From: Thermococcus eurythermalis
GTDB taxonomy: Archaea; Methanobacteriota_B; Thermococci; Thermococcales; Thermococcaceae
Assembly (NCBI RefSeq): GCF_000769655.1
Contig: NZ_CP008887.1
Location: forward strand, 2,046,001-2,110,000
Length of the DNA: 64,000 bases
Direction: 5' to 3'
Below are positions 25,790 to 34,917 of the stretch, in pieces; within the stretch, counting starts at the first letter, position 1; each line of letters begins with the position of its first letter. Made by a program: the position numbers and the translations under genes. Under the pieces are notes generated by a model, which did no database searches, had not been told where the DNA came from, and saw only the letters and a program-made list of their open reading frames with translations.

Positions 25790-26047
25790 AAGCATCTGAA
25801 AATGGAGCTACAAGGCCGTTATCAAAAGGTTCCCCTACACGGAGAGGCTTAAGCCCTCTGAGTGGGGGAGGCTCGGTCTCTGGGAGCTTTCTTACACCAG
25901 GGGCGCGCTGTTCTCTACGGGCTCCACTGGCAGGCTGGAGATACCTTCTATGAGATTCTGAAAAGGCTCGTTGAAGCTGAGAGCGTGGACTTCGAAAGGT
26001 TCAGAGAGATAGTCAGAGATGTGGCGGGGATTGAAATCAGTGTGTAA
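25790..26047 (+). pseudogene. Decayed gene fragment
   Basis: Two plus-strand frames together read as one protein: WSYKAVIKRFPYTERLKPSEW and GRLGLWELSYTRGA, then after a one-base shift near 25908 VLYGLHWQAGDTFYEILKRL and VEAESVDFERFREIVRDVAGIEISV. There is no start codon and a stop upstream. GC is higher than in the flanks. It is a C-terminal remnant of an unknown gene. Confidence 0.55.
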
Positions 26048-26453
26048 CTCCCCCAAAGCTTCCACGAGTGCTGGTCCCAAATGAAAAAGACGTGTAAGGC
26101 ACGGGGGTAAGTGTAGTCTATTTGGCTTTTATTTATTTGGTTTAATATGTACCCTTATTTATTATTTTAATTTTATTATTTTAAAGGGAGTTAAAGGAAG
26201 ATATAATAATTCCGTAGGTTTTAGAGGAGCTTGGTAAGAGTGACTCCGTCTTGTTTGGAACACTATTTTTTAAAAGACAAAAAATTAAAGTTTAAGAGGA
26301 TAAAATATTTAAAATTTCTATGCACAAGCTGTTAAGATGAGCTATCTTCAAATCTCCGACCACACCTTTGAACCAACGTCCTCCCTGTCCTGAAAGGAGG
26401 GAGTATCCAAAAAAGGAAAAACAAGACGTGATAGTAAGAGGAGATGATAGATA
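26048..26453. other. AT-rich region without a gene
   Basis: This 406-bp stretch is strongly AT-rich, with runs such as TTTATTATTTTAATTTTATT. The only structure seen is an imperfect inverted repeat CCTCC/GGAGG around 26390. A GGAGATGATAG ribosome site at its end serves the next gene. I see no coding signal. Confidence 0.5.
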
Positions 26454-27101
26454 ATGAACAAGGCTAATGATATTTTAAAACGTATTGAAAACATCTTGTG
26501 GTCTATTGAAGTCAAGGGAGACCTTTTGAAAGCAAGAGAAAAATACATGGAAGTGCTTGGGGAAATAAAAGAGCTCCCAGAAAGTGAAGAGAAATTTAAG
26601 CTTATGTCATTTTGTCTGATGCGAATTGCGAATGTGGAAAATGCATTGGGAAACATTGAGGATGCAGAAGAGTTTGCAAGAGAGGCACTTAAATATGCTG
26701 CTAGGTCCGGAGAAAAAGTAAGTCAGGGACGAGTATTACTTGTTCTTAGTTCAATCCTCAATACAAAGCAGAAATTTGAAGAAGCCCTAACTTATGTCCA
26801 AAAAGCCAAACTTCTATTCAAAGAATCATATAAGGAGGTGCCGGAATTCGATGCTATACAAGGTTACGGATGGGCGCTTCTTCTGGAAGGGAGTATTCTT
26901 TTGAATATGGGGAAAATCCAAAAAGCTGAAGGCGCGGCAAAAGAAGCTTTGAAAGTTCTAGAAGGCATTAACAATATCCCCGGGATTATTAATGCATATG
27001 AAGTTCTCGCTAGGGTATATGATAAGGTAGGTAAGCTAGAAGAAAAACGAAGAACTGAAGAAGAAATCAAGAGGCTGAAAGAAAATCTGGATGGGGGCTA
27101 A
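26454..27101 (+). CDS. TPR-repeat protein
   Basis: The 215-aa, largely helical protein shows tetratricopeptide repeats: ENALGNIEDAEEFAREALKYA near residues 62-82, TKQKFEEALTYVQKAKLLF near 104-122 and NMGKIQKAEGAAKEALKVL near 151-169. These are scaffolds for protein binding. The gene is AT-rich compared with the core genome and starts behind GGAGATGATAGATA. The decayed methyltransferase gene starts within its stop region (TAAATG), so the two were an operon. Confidence 0.82.
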   Translation: MNKANDILKRIENILWSIEVKGDLLKAREKYMEVLGEIKELPESEEKFKLMSFCLMRIANVENALGNIEDAEEFAREALKYAARSGEKVSQGRVLLVLSSILNTKQKFEEALTYVQKAKLLFKESYKEVPEFDAIQGYGWALLLEGSILLNMGKIQKAEGAAKEALKVLEGINNIPGIINAYEVLARVYDKVGKLEEKRRTEEEIKRLKENLDGG

Positions 27102-27783
27102 ATGTTTAGATATCTTGGGGAAGGCACTGATATGTACTACAAAGCCCTTCCTAATACATAGGATGCAACTACTGAAATTGGAGAGAAGAGGATTATAAAG
27201 CCAAAAGAAGTCTTAAGGGATATTTGCCTATAAAAGGAGAAAAAGCTCCGGATGTTGGCTGTGGCACAGGAATTTCGACGTTTGCATTAGAGGAACTCGG
27301 CTTTGATATTGTTGGAATAGATATTAGAGAAGAGGCAATTCAAAAAGCCAAGGAAATTGCAAAGAGAAGAAGATCAAAGGCGAAGTTTTACTTTATGGAT
27401 GCCAAAAGATTGGAATTTGAGCATGAAAGTTTTGATCTTGTAGCTTTATTGGTTCTCCCCTGCCACATTTTAGTGTTTATGAGTTTGACGAAATAATTAA
27501 GGAAGCCTACCGAGTCTTAAAGCCAGGAGGAGTGCTTGTAGTTGAATACGCAGATACGGTAAAAGGACTTTATAACTGGCACAGAGATGTTTTTGTAGAA
27601 GGTTCGCTGATCTCTATTCACAAGAGCTTTAAGTTTATTGAAAGTTTGGAAGAAAGGTTTTTCGTAGATTTGGACAACGGGACAACTTTTAGTGTCAAGT
27701 TTTACACCTGGTCTCCGTGGATTGTGGAGTTTACTTTAAGAAAAGCTGGCTTTAAAGTGGAGAGTCATTACATAATTACATAA
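27102..27783 (+). pseudogene. Decayed methyltransferase gene, related to the intact one at 20559
   Basis: The start MFRYLG resembles MFRNLG of the intact gene. A TAG stop interrupts at about 27160, then the frame resumes with DATTEIGEKR, shifts near 27226 into PIKGEKAPDVGCG, and shifts again near 27450 into PLPHFSVYEFDEIIKEAY and VVEYADTVKGL. Motif I is still visible. At least one nonsense and two frameshift changes mean it cannot make the full protein. It is AT-rich, unlike its relative, so it was probably acquired separately. Confidence 0.8.
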
Positions 27784-27840
27784 ATGAGAGGATGGTTGTA
27801 ACAGCAGGGATAAAATCGTAATTTAGATGGGGAGTATGGC

Positions 27841-28053
27841 TCATGTCTTTCTCCTCAGAAGCTCCTTCCACTCAACGTCCGGCGAGAGCTCCGCAATGAG
27901 AACTTCAACGACATCATCCGGGAGGCCTTCCTTTTCTAGAGCCTTTCTGAAGGCCTTCTTCCCGCGGTTGAAAATCCGGAATAGCCCTGCGATGTGGAAC
28001 ATAAGCCTGGGCAGGTAATAGAGGAAAAAGCGTAAAAAGGGCAGAACCCTCAC
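27841..28053 (-). CDS. Hypothetical protein, 70 aa, basic, hydrophobic N-terminus
   Basis: This protein starts MRVLPFLRFFLYYLPRLMFHIAGLF, a hydrophobic segment with arginines, and ends with an acidic helical part PDDVVEVLIAELSP. It overlaps the upstream coiled-coil gene by four bases, so it is the last gene of a three-gene operon. I recognise no family. It may attach to the membrane through its first helix. Confidence 0.6.
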   Translation of the reverse strand: MRVLPFLRFFLYYLPRLMFHIAGLFRIFNRGKKAFRKALEKEGLPDDVVEVLIAELSPDVEWKELLRRKT

Positions 28054-28556
28054 TCTTCATCCTCCGGTTCCTCATGCTCTCCTTCAACATCAACAATGGG
28101 TTTCCCCTTAGACCCACCGGGCATATCTATCACATGCACGTTCTTTGACTTACCCTTCACTAGGCCCGCGAGGGTCTCCGTGAGGGTCTTGGCGACGTTT
28201 ATGCTGGCCATGTACTCCTTGGTGAGCTCAAGGGCCGCCTCCTTGTCCATCCCAGTCTCCACGAGGTTCTTGTAGAAGTCGGCCACGCTCTTGCCCATGG
28301 CAGCCATCTTCTCGGGGTTGTAGAGCTCGGCCAGGAGGTCCTTTATCGGGCCGATGATGTCCTCCATCATCGGGCCTATCTTGTCCATCAGCTGGGCGGC
28401 CTTGTCGATGTCCCTGTCGCCCTCGACGGCCTCTATAAGGTTTTCAAGTACCTCCACCTTCTTCTGGAGGGCTTCGAGCTCCTCCGGAGTCTTGGCGTTC
28501 TTCATCTCCTCAAGGAGTTCCTCCATCATTTTCTCAATCTTCTCAGTGTCAACCAT
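28050..28556 (-). CDS. Helical hypothetical protein, 168 aa
   Basis: This acidic, nearly all-helical protein has heptad-like spacing in the first 60 residues (TEKIEKMMEELLEEMKNA), a central GPMMEDIIGPIKDLLAELY segment, and a low-complexity acidic tail EGEHEEPEDEE. The frame is open to 28589, but ATG 28556 follows GAGGTGGTTGAT. It lies 10 bp downstream of a winged-helix gene and overlaps the next gene by four bases. Function unknown. Confidence 0.65.
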   Translation of the reverse strand: MVDTEKIEKMMEELLEEMKNAKTPEELEALQKKVEVLENLIEAVEGDRDIDKAAQLMDKIGPMMEDIIGPIKDLLAELYNPEKMAAMGKSVADFYKNLVETGMDKEAALELTKEYMASINVAKTLTETLAGLVKGKSKNVHVIDMPGGSKGKPIVDVEGEHEEPEDEE

Positions 28557-28566
28557 ATCAACCACC

Positions 28567-29010
28567 TCAATAATCTTTAGCCTGCTCAAACCTAATCGGC
28601 ATTCCGATCAAATCTAACCACTTCTTGACCACGTCGCGGGAGAGCGCATAGACCTTTCCCCTGTCATCACTTGGGATTTCCCTGACAACGCCAAGCTCCT
28701 TCAGCTCTTCCAGCTTGGCCCGCACCGTGTTCCGCGAGGCCTTTCCGCGCCTCCCCTTGAGCTCCCGGGTTATCTGGCTCACGTTAGCCCTCTTGAGGTC
28801 GAAAAGCACCTTGACTATCTCCCTCGCTATGGGGTCGTGCTTTATCTCCGGGATAACAACGTCTATACTAAGGCCCCCGTACTCGGCGTAGATGTTGAGG
28901 AGCCTAAGATAGGACTGGGCCATCTGAGAGACCAGCTCAAAGCTGGCCTTCATTGCATCGAGGGCCTTTCTGAGCTCCTGGACTTCCCTGGTTAGGTCTT
29001 CTTCAGGCAT
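28567..29010 (-). CDS. Winged-helix transcription regulator
   Basis: The 147-aa protein has an N-terminal coiled helix and a C-terminal winged helix: VLFDLKRANVSQITRELKG, TVRAKLEELKELGVV, then the wing REIPSDDRGKVYALS. It resembles archaeal MarR/TrmB-like regulators. A CTAAATGATT box near 29030-29040 lies about 25 bp from ATG 29010, so it is probably leaderless. It likely regulates its own three-gene operon. Confidence 0.75.
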   Translation of the reverse strand: MPEEDLTREVQELRKALDAMKASFELVSQMAQSYLRLLNIYAEYGGLSIDVVIPEIKHDPIAREIVKVLFDLKRANVSQITRELKGRRGKASRNTVRAKLEELKELGVVREIPSDDRGKVYALSRDVVKKWLDLIGMPIRFEQAKDY

Positions 29011-29140
29011 GGTTAATAGTTGGGTGCTCAATCATTTAGTCTTTCCGGTCACGGGTGAGCAGAAAGCCAAACCCGGCAGTTGGGAAAACCTTAAGCTATG
29101 AACACCGCTATTGAAATTGAAAATGCCGGAGGCGCCAACG

Positions 29141-29653
29141 ATGAGAAGGCTCATGATTCTAATCCTGGTGCTCATCGTTCTGAGCGGAGTCGCCGGGAGA
29201 GTGGCTTATTTACAAGCCTCGCACAAAAATGATGAAGGAACCCCATGCATCTATCCCGGCTACGGCGAAATGAACGCCCGCGTCCTGAATCTGGTGAGAG
29301 AAAACGTGAGCCTGCACGTTGGAGAGAGCGCGGAAATCAGCGGCACCGTTGAGGGAAAGGCCTTTCTCGTCGACGATGAGACCTGTCACTACTCTGGACA
29401 CATAACTCTGCAGGCTTACCTCGGGCCCGACGTCTCTAAGGACTCATGGAGTTATATGAGAGGGAAGCTAAGGGACGTTGAAGGCCTGAAAGTCGAGATA
29501 AGTCCCTCCGAGACCACCCTCACACCCGGAGAAAGCGTGGCGTTTACACTCAAAGTAAAGCCCGAAAGCGAGGGAACGTATTACCTTTACATCGTCGCAA
29601 CCTCTGACACGGGCTGGAAGAGCTGGGAAGTCATTAGGGTTAATGTGAGCTAA
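29141..29653 (+). CDS. Secreted or anchored protein with Ig-like C-terminal domain
   Basis: The 170-aa protein starts with an N-terminal membrane segment MRRLMILILVLIVLSGVAG. The rest is strand-rich, with cysteines near C36 and C81 and a C-terminal part, SPSETTLTPGESVAFTLKVKP, like the bacterial Ig/CARDB-type folds of surface proteins. GGAGGCGCC lies before ATG 29141; earlier in-frame ATGs exist. It would act outside the membrane. No partner gene is obvious. Confidence 0.68.
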   Translation: MRRLMILILVLIVLSGVAGRVAYLQASHKNDEGTPCIYPGYGEMNARVLNLVRENVSLHVGESAEISGTVEGKAFLVDDETCHYSGHITLQAYLGPDVSKDSWSYMRGKLRDVEGLKVEISPSETTLTPGESVAFTLKVKPESEGTYYLYIVATSDTGWKSWEVIRVNVS

Positions 29654-29838
29654 TCCACTCGGCACTCCATTTCATTTAAAATCTCAAGTCAGGCCGTGAA
29701 TCTTCGTGCTCACCATGAGAAGCCTTCTGTCAGGTTGGGCAACCGTTCCTCTTAAAGAGATTCTAAAGAAGAAGTCCGTTCTCTTTTGACCGGTTGTTAG
29801 TTCTACTTTGAGCACACTACTATTAACTGGTGATGCCA

Positions 29839-29952
29839 ATGTTTGACTGCGAGTGTTTGAAGTTCTGGAAGAAAGTGAGCCGTGACAGCCCGGGGATTGT
29901 GAGGGAGTGGACGCTCAAGGATGCCGTGGATTTCAGAAACAGAGCCATTTGA
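29839..29952 (+). CDS. Possible 37-aa small protein
   Basis: A short frame encodes MFDCECLKFWKKVSRD and then SPGIVREWTLKDAVDFRNRAI, behind GGTGATGCC. It has two cysteines at positions 4 and 6. A GGGCCA/TGGCCC hairpin followed by TTTT at 29977-29997 could end its transcript. Length alone makes it uncertain. Confidence 0.35.
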   Translation: MFDCECLKFWKKVSRDSPGIVREWTLKDAVDFRNRAI

Positions 29953-29982
29953 ACGCCTTTTAATTGAAAAATGCATGGGCCA

Positions 29983-30575
29983 TCAGGTGGCCCTTTTCAT
30001 CTCCCCAACCCACACGTAGCGGTTGACCCTTTGGAACCGGCACTCCAGCCCCAGCTTCGTGCAGATTTTTCTCAGCGCATCAACCGTGGCAAAGTACTCG
30101 TCCTCTATCTCCTCGGTTATGCCGTCCATCTCGCCGATGCGCCTTTTTCCTCCTCCGACTCGAACATCACATCCGCTATTATGATTCTCCCGCCAGGTTT
30201 CAGAACCCGAAGCATCTCCTTTATCGCGTCTTCCTTCTCTTCATCGGGCACGTGGTGGAACGCGTAGGTCGTTATCACGGTGTCGACCCTCCCATCGGGC
30301 AGAGGGATTGCTAGGAAGTGGCCGTTCAGAGGCTCAAAGCCGTGCTTCCCCAAAAACTTCGCCCTCATGCCGGCTGAAGGCTCAACGCCGATGTACTCTT
30401 CGCACTTAGCAAACTCCAGAATATTCCCGGTACCGCAGCCTATATCAACCACAACGCCCTTCGCCTTCTCCGCAACGAGCCTGAGAACCTCCTCATAACC
30501 CCTGTGTATCCAGTCGTCTGCTTTCACGTCCTCGTCGTAGCTCTCGGCCCAGCCGTCGAAGTCCCACTTCTCCAT
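29983..30575 (-). pseudogene. Frameshifted SAM-dependent methyltransferase
   Basis: The first frame gives a clear methyltransferase with motif I VVVDIGCGTGNILEF and the HHVPDEEK and LRVLKPGGRIIIADVMF blocks, then stops after SEEEKGASARWTA. Shifting frame at the T run 30144-30148, by adding one base, gives EEEKRRIGEMDGITEE, then DEYFATVDALRKI and a sensible end at WVGEMKRAT (29983). The restored protein is 197 aa. As read, the last 50 residues are lost. A sequencing error at the homopolymer is possible. Confidence 0.72.
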
Positions 30576-30636
30576 CCTGAACGCCGCATGAAATTTGCTT
30601 CATAATTCTTTTAAACTCTTCTCAGAATTTGCTCTC

Positions 30637-31812
30637 ATGAAACAAGCCCTCTACCGCTTGCACGTCCTCACATCATCCCTTAGAATCGTTGGGGACGCCA
30701 TCGAGAGCGTCGCCCTACCCTGGAGCCTGCTGGATACCACCGGCTCGCTACTGAGCATCGGCGGCTTTGCGCTCTTCACCCACCTACCGTGGGTCCTCCT
30801 CCCCCCACTCCTCGGCAGGACTCTCGACAGGACGACCAAAAAAGTGAGGCTCGCCTTCTTCGCGCTCATCCTTCAGGCCCTACTGGCGGTTCTTATCGTG
30901 CCGCTGTCCTCCAACATCTGGGCGTTCTACCTCATCGTCTCGGGAATCTCTGCCCTCGACATACTGCACCGCTACTACGGGTTTTCGCTGGTAGCGTCGA
31001 TGACCCTTGACGAGAGTGAGCTTCAGGGACTGAACGCGACGCTGGCAACTGTAGGGAACGGTGTCTCACTCGTGGCGTTTCCGCTGGCCGGATTTTTAGC
31101 GTATCGCTTCGGAATAAGGGCAATGTTCCTCGACGCGGTTCTCCTTTTCATAGGGGCACTCACGCTCCTCCCCTACCTGAACGTCGAGGTGAGAAGAGAA
31201 AAGAGCGAGGGAATTCAGCTAGAGAAACCGGACAATAGGACAATCACTGACAAACGGCTCGTTCTCGGAGTCATTGCCTCCGTGCTCATCTTCAACTTTG
31301 CGGTGAGTTCCTTCAGGGTCTTCGTTTTTGCTTCCCTGAGGGAGCTGGGTAACGGAGAGTTCATCTACGGTCTCCTGCAGTCGCTCACAACCGTTGGAAG
31401 CCTCGCTGCCGTCGCGCTCTTGGCCCTTTTTGCAGAGAGGAGGGAAATCGGCCTCAGGAGGCCCCCAATAATCGGAATGCTACTCCAGAGCATCGCACTC
31501 CCCATCGTCGGCGTCCCCGCAGTGATAGCGCTGTTCCCGGCTGTTTTCATCCTTGGCTTCGGCGGGGAGCTCCTCAACGTCTCGTTCGACAGCCTGATGC
31601 AGAAGTTCATCCCCCTTGAGAGCCTCGGAACCGTCAGGGGCATCTTTGACGCCCTCGCGACGCTGGTGATTCCCCTCTCCCAGATAGCTTTTGCATGGCT
31701 TTTGGAAAGGGGCTCAAACGCTACATACCTCTCCTCCGCTATGGCAGTTCTGGCAGTCTTCTCCACATTCCTTCTGGGAGAATTTCTTAACCGAGTCACT
31801 TCTTCTGTTTAA
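30637..31812 (+). CDS. MFS transporter
   Basis: The 391-aa protein has about 12 hydrophobic segments, with a charged loop near residues 185-210 between the halves (EVRREKSEGIQLEKPDNR). The PWVLLPPLLGRTLDRTTKK loop between segments 2 and 3 matches the MFS motif A region. The substrate is unknown. A CTTTTAAAC box about 25 bp upstream makes ATG 30637 leaderless; the frame is open to 30595. Confidence 0.85.
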   Translation: MKQALYRLHVLTSSLRIVGDAIESVALPWSLLDTTGSLLSIGGFALFTHLPWVLLPPLLGRTLDRTTKKVRLAFFALILQALLAVLIVPLSSNIWAFYLIVSGISALDILHRYYGFSLVASMTLDESELQGLNATLATVGNGVSLVAFPLAGFLAYRFGIRAMFLDAVLLFIGALTLLPYLNVEVRREKSEGIQLEKPDNRTITDKRLVLGVIASVLIFNFAVSSFRVFVFASLRELGNGEFIYGLLQSLTTVGSLAAVALLALFAERREIGLRRPPIIGMLLQSIALPIVGVPAVIALFPAVFILGFGGELLNVSFDSLMQKFIPLESLGTVRGIFDALATLVIPLSQIAFAWLLERGSNATYLSSAMAVLAVFSTFLLGEFLNRVTSSV

Positions 31813-31863
31813 TTGTCCAGAAGGGCTTTTAAGCTTCGGCCTCAAAGTCTCTCAGGTGGTATC

Positions 31864-32676
31864 ATGGAGCCCATTATTCGCGAGGCAAGACCTGAGGACA
31901 GGCCGTTCATCGAGGAGATAGCGAGGCTCACCTGGGACGGCGAGGACTACCTCGCGAGGGTCTTCGACGAGTGGCTTGAAGATGGAAACTTCTACGTGCT
32001 TGAGCTGGACGGAAAGGTCATCGGCACGGCGAAGCTGACTTTTCTCCCCGGGAAGGTCGGCTGGATGGAAGGCCTCAGGGTTCACCCCGGCTACAGGGGC
32101 AGGGGCTATGGAAAGATGCTCCACGGCTTTCTGCTCGAACTCGGTGAGAGGCTCGCGAGGGAAAGGAAAATTGAAGCCCTTGAGTTCACGACTGACTTCC
32201 TTAACAAACACACCATCTCGATGGCGCAGAAAACGGGCTTCCACATCAAGGCCAAGTTCTTCAACTTCGGGGCCAAAGTGGGGGACTTTGAACCGGAAGA
32301 GCCAGAAAAAATTGAGCCGGGAATGGAAGACCTGACGCTCGGCACAATCCCAGTCGGCTGGCGCTTCGTGAAGAGAAGCGAGGAGGCGCTGGAGTGGATT
32401 AGGAAAAACGCGGACTTCTACGACCTCAACGGTCTCCGCTTCCTCGTCTCAAAGAAGGGGACGACCTTCACGCCCCTCGACGTCGGCCTGGCAACTCTCA
32501 AGGCGATGCTTCCTGCTATGGCGTGGGTGGCCCGCGAGAGGGGGAGCGAGGAGTTCAAGGTAATGCTCCCGAGCGGTGTTAAACCTCTCCTACCCGGCAT
32601 TAAAAGGCTCGGGCTGTTTCTGTGGGACGAAACGGAGGAGCCGAACGTTCTGGTGTTTAGGAAGAAGTTGATTTGA
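31864..32676 (+). CDS. GNAT-family N-acetyltransferase
   Basis: The 270-aa protein has an N-terminal GNAT domain (about residues 4-140) with the acetyl-CoA site VHPGYRGRGYGKMLH. The C-terminal half (from about 150) is an additional domain of unknown role. GGTGGTATC precedes ATG 31864 and a GCTTTTAAGC box lies upstream. The acceptor could be a protein, antibiotic or small amine; the sequence does not show which. Confidence 0.86.
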   Translation: MEPIIREARPEDRPFIEEIARLTWDGEDYLARVFDEWLEDGNFYVLELDGKVIGTAKLTFLPGKVGWMEGLRVHPGYRGRGYGKMLHGFLLELGERLARERKIEALEFTTDFLNKHTISMAQKTGFHIKAKFFNFGAKVGDFEPEEPEKIEPGMEDLTLGTIPVGWRFVKRSEEALEWIRKNADFYDLNGLRFLVSKKGTTFTPLDVGLATLKAMLPAMAWVARERGSEEFKVMLPSGVKPLLPGIKRLGLFLWDETEEPNVLVFRKKLI

Positions 32677-32706
32677 GAGGTGGTTAGGAAAGGCTATTGA
32701 AACACC

Positions 32707-33825
32707 CTATCTGCCCAGCTCCTCGCTCAACTCTCTAAACACTTCCACCGCCTTTTTCGGCTCAAGGTCGTAGGTGTAGAGCCCTGAGTACTTGTATGGG
32801 TCGCTCTCCGGCCTGTCGGGCCCGTAGTCATGGAGGGCCGCCCAGAAGACCACCTGGGCGCCTTCGTTCAACTCTACCACGAGCGCATCGTGCACGTAGC
32901 GGCCAAACCCCTCCTCTCCCCGATAGCACGGCAGAATCTGGAACCTTTTGACGGGGGTGTAGCTCGTTTCCGTTATCCAGAGGGGCTTTTCGAGGCCGAA
33001 TTCATGCAGAATCGCCCGGGTCTCCCGGATTTCCTGAATTATGTCCTCAGGACTCCGGAAGTTCGTGTGGATGTTCGCCACATCGAAGTTCTGCCCCGCT
33101 GGAAAGTCCGGGTCGCTCAGGAGCTTCCTGAGGTAGTCCTTCTCGCAGGAGGGCTCGACCTTTGAATTCGCAAGCCCGCCGAGGACGACCTTTGCATCCC
33201 GGTCTCCGGCTTTTATACCGCCGTAGAAGTGGGCCAGCATCTCAGCGTACTCGTCAGCGGTCGAACCGTCTCCGTCGAGGTCTTTGAGGAAGCCCCTCAT
33301 GTCGGGCTCGTTCCAGAGCTCCCAGTGGGTTATTTTCCCCCGGTAGTGTATGGCCAGGGCCTTTGCGAAATCGCGGAGGTATTCGCCCTTCGCCGGCGGA
33401 TAGAGGTAGTAATCCTCCGCATCCGGTTTTCCCGAGGCCCATTTAGGCGTGAACATCACGACGGGAAGCACGGAGAGGTTTCTCTGGAGCGCGGCGTTGA
33501 TTATCCAGTCAAACTCGGTGAAGTTGTATTCCCCTGGCGAGGGCTCGGCTAACGCCCAGATGAAGCCTATCCTCACCCACTTTGCACCGGCCGCCTTCGC
33601 CGCGTCAAAAACGGCCTCCGCCCTCTCGTGGCTTATGCCCGGATCCATGTAGACTATCAGGACGCCGAGGGAGCCGTTGACACCGGGAGTGAGGGTGTAA
33701 GTGACGTTGCCCTCGCAGGGCGGAAGGTTCGGGGTTTGGTTGACGAACAATAGAGCAAAGACCACCAGAAGGGCTATGAAAAACGCCGTGAGTGGAAGCA
33801 GTTTTCTCAGCACGTTGACCGCCAT
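32707..33825 (-). CDS. Membrane-anchored glycoside hydrolase (clan GH-A, GH39-like)
   Basis: The 372-aa protein has an N-terminal anchor (residues 10-28) and a TIM-barrel with catalytic acid E173 in the WNEP motif and nucleophile E286 in WITETSYT. This arrangement matches clan GH-A enzymes such as GH39 xylosidases. It would act at the cell surface on a polysaccharide or glycoside. A cysteine at 37 is near the anchor. It is monocistronic. The substrate cannot be inferred. Confidence 0.8.
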   Translation of the reverse strand: MAVNVLRKLLPLTAFFIALLVVFALLFVNQTPNLPPCEGNVTYTLTPGVNGSLGVLIVYMDPGISHERAEAVFDAAKAAGAKWVRIGFIWALAEPSPGEYNFTEFDWIINAALQRNLSVLPVVMFTPKWASGKPDAEDYYLYPPAKGEYLRDFAKALAIHYRGKITHWELWNEPDMRGFLKDLDGDGSTADEYAEMLAHFYGGIKAGDRDAKVVLGGLANSKVEPSCEKDYLRKLLSDPDFPAGQNFDVANIHTNFRSPEDIIQEIRETRAILHEFGLEKPLWITETSYTPVKRFQILPCYRGEEGFGRYVHDALVVELNEGAQVVFWAALHDYGPDRPESDPYKYSGLYTYDLEPKKAVEVFRELSEELGR

Positions 33826-33985
33826 CCGAACTTGGGGAACTCCATTTAAAGCTTCTTAAGAAATTAAGCCGGTGAGTGCGTTTAGCAAGCCCACAGTCTT
33901 CATGAGTAGGGTGAGCGGTGCTGGTTTACGCCAAGTGTATGAGAAACGTTTAAAGACCCCGGTTGTAATATGAGCGGGGCTTCAG

Positions 33986-34904
33986 ATGCGCTGGAGTGAG
34001 ATTCCGAGGGAAGCCAGGGCATACATGCTCTACCACACGCTCATCGCTCCCGGCCTGATAGTCTGGACACTTCTACCGCGCCTACGAGCAGGTAATCTAT
34101 CCGAGGGACAAATACGAAGAGATTTTCGCCTGGCACCTCCGTCTGCCCGAGATATCGAGACTGATTACTTTTCCGATTATGGGCTACCTCCTCAGCTACG
34201 TCTATCCCGGGCCGGAGAGCTACCGCTGGGCGTTCATATTCTTCGGCCTCTTCTCGGCCGTCACGGTGGCCTACATATGGTTCTTCCTGCCCTCGGTCGG
34301 CAGGGAGGAGCGCATCAGTCAGAAGGGCTTCACGTTCAAGGCCGGTGAGTTCAAGCTCCTCCTTGCCTTTGAGGCGTTGCTGACGCTCGCCTGGTCCTTA
34401 GCTCCTGAAATCGTGCTGATTAACTACGTCATCTTCGTGCTTCATAAGACAGTCTTCGAGGTGACGCTGATAGCCTGCGCCACCAGCATTGCCTCGATAA
34501 TAGGAACCTACGCCAGCGAGAGGGTTCCAAAAGAGAAAGGATTCCAGGCCATCGGCCTCGGCATGTTCATCAACGCCTTCTATGCTCTGGTCATGGCGCT
34601 CTCCCCGCCTTTCTGGGTGGCGCTGGCTGTTTATGCTCTCGGTGACTTCGGGAGCACGCTCTGGTTCCCCTTCTACCGCTCCTGGATGTTCAAGTTAATC
34701 CCGAAAGAGAAGGCCAGCGAGTTCCACGCGGTGATATCGAGCTACCGGAAGCTCCTCGGCGTATTTACGCCAGCCATAGCCGGAGCTTTAGCAAGCATTC
34801 ACGCGACGTTGCCTTATGGTGCAAGTCTGGTGCTGTTTTTGATTGCCGGGGCGATGTTCTGGGTGCTGGCGAGGAAAGATATTTATCAGAAAAGGATGAA
34901 GTAA
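33986..34904 (+). pseudogene. MFS transporter pseudogene with internal deletion
   Basis: The first 29 residues (MRWSEIPREARAYMLYHTLI then APGLIVWTL) are a standard MFS start. The frame then shifts near 34070 into FYRAYEQVIYPRDKYEEIF, which belongs to a later loop, and continues from MGYLLSYVYPGPES through about seven membrane segments to 34904. The middle membrane segments are missing. At about 305 codons it is short of the usual 400. Deletion plus frameshift mark it as dead. Confidence 0.75.
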
Positions 34905-34917
34905 GAGTGTGATGAAG

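Noticed and set aside
26381-26410. CCTCC/GGAGG inverted repeat
   Set aside because: It is short and imperfect and not next to a gene end.
29715-29789. 24-codon frame MRSLLSGWATVPLKEILKKK
   Set aside because: It faintly recalls the start of a type I restriction specificity protein, but it is too short and has no ribosome site.
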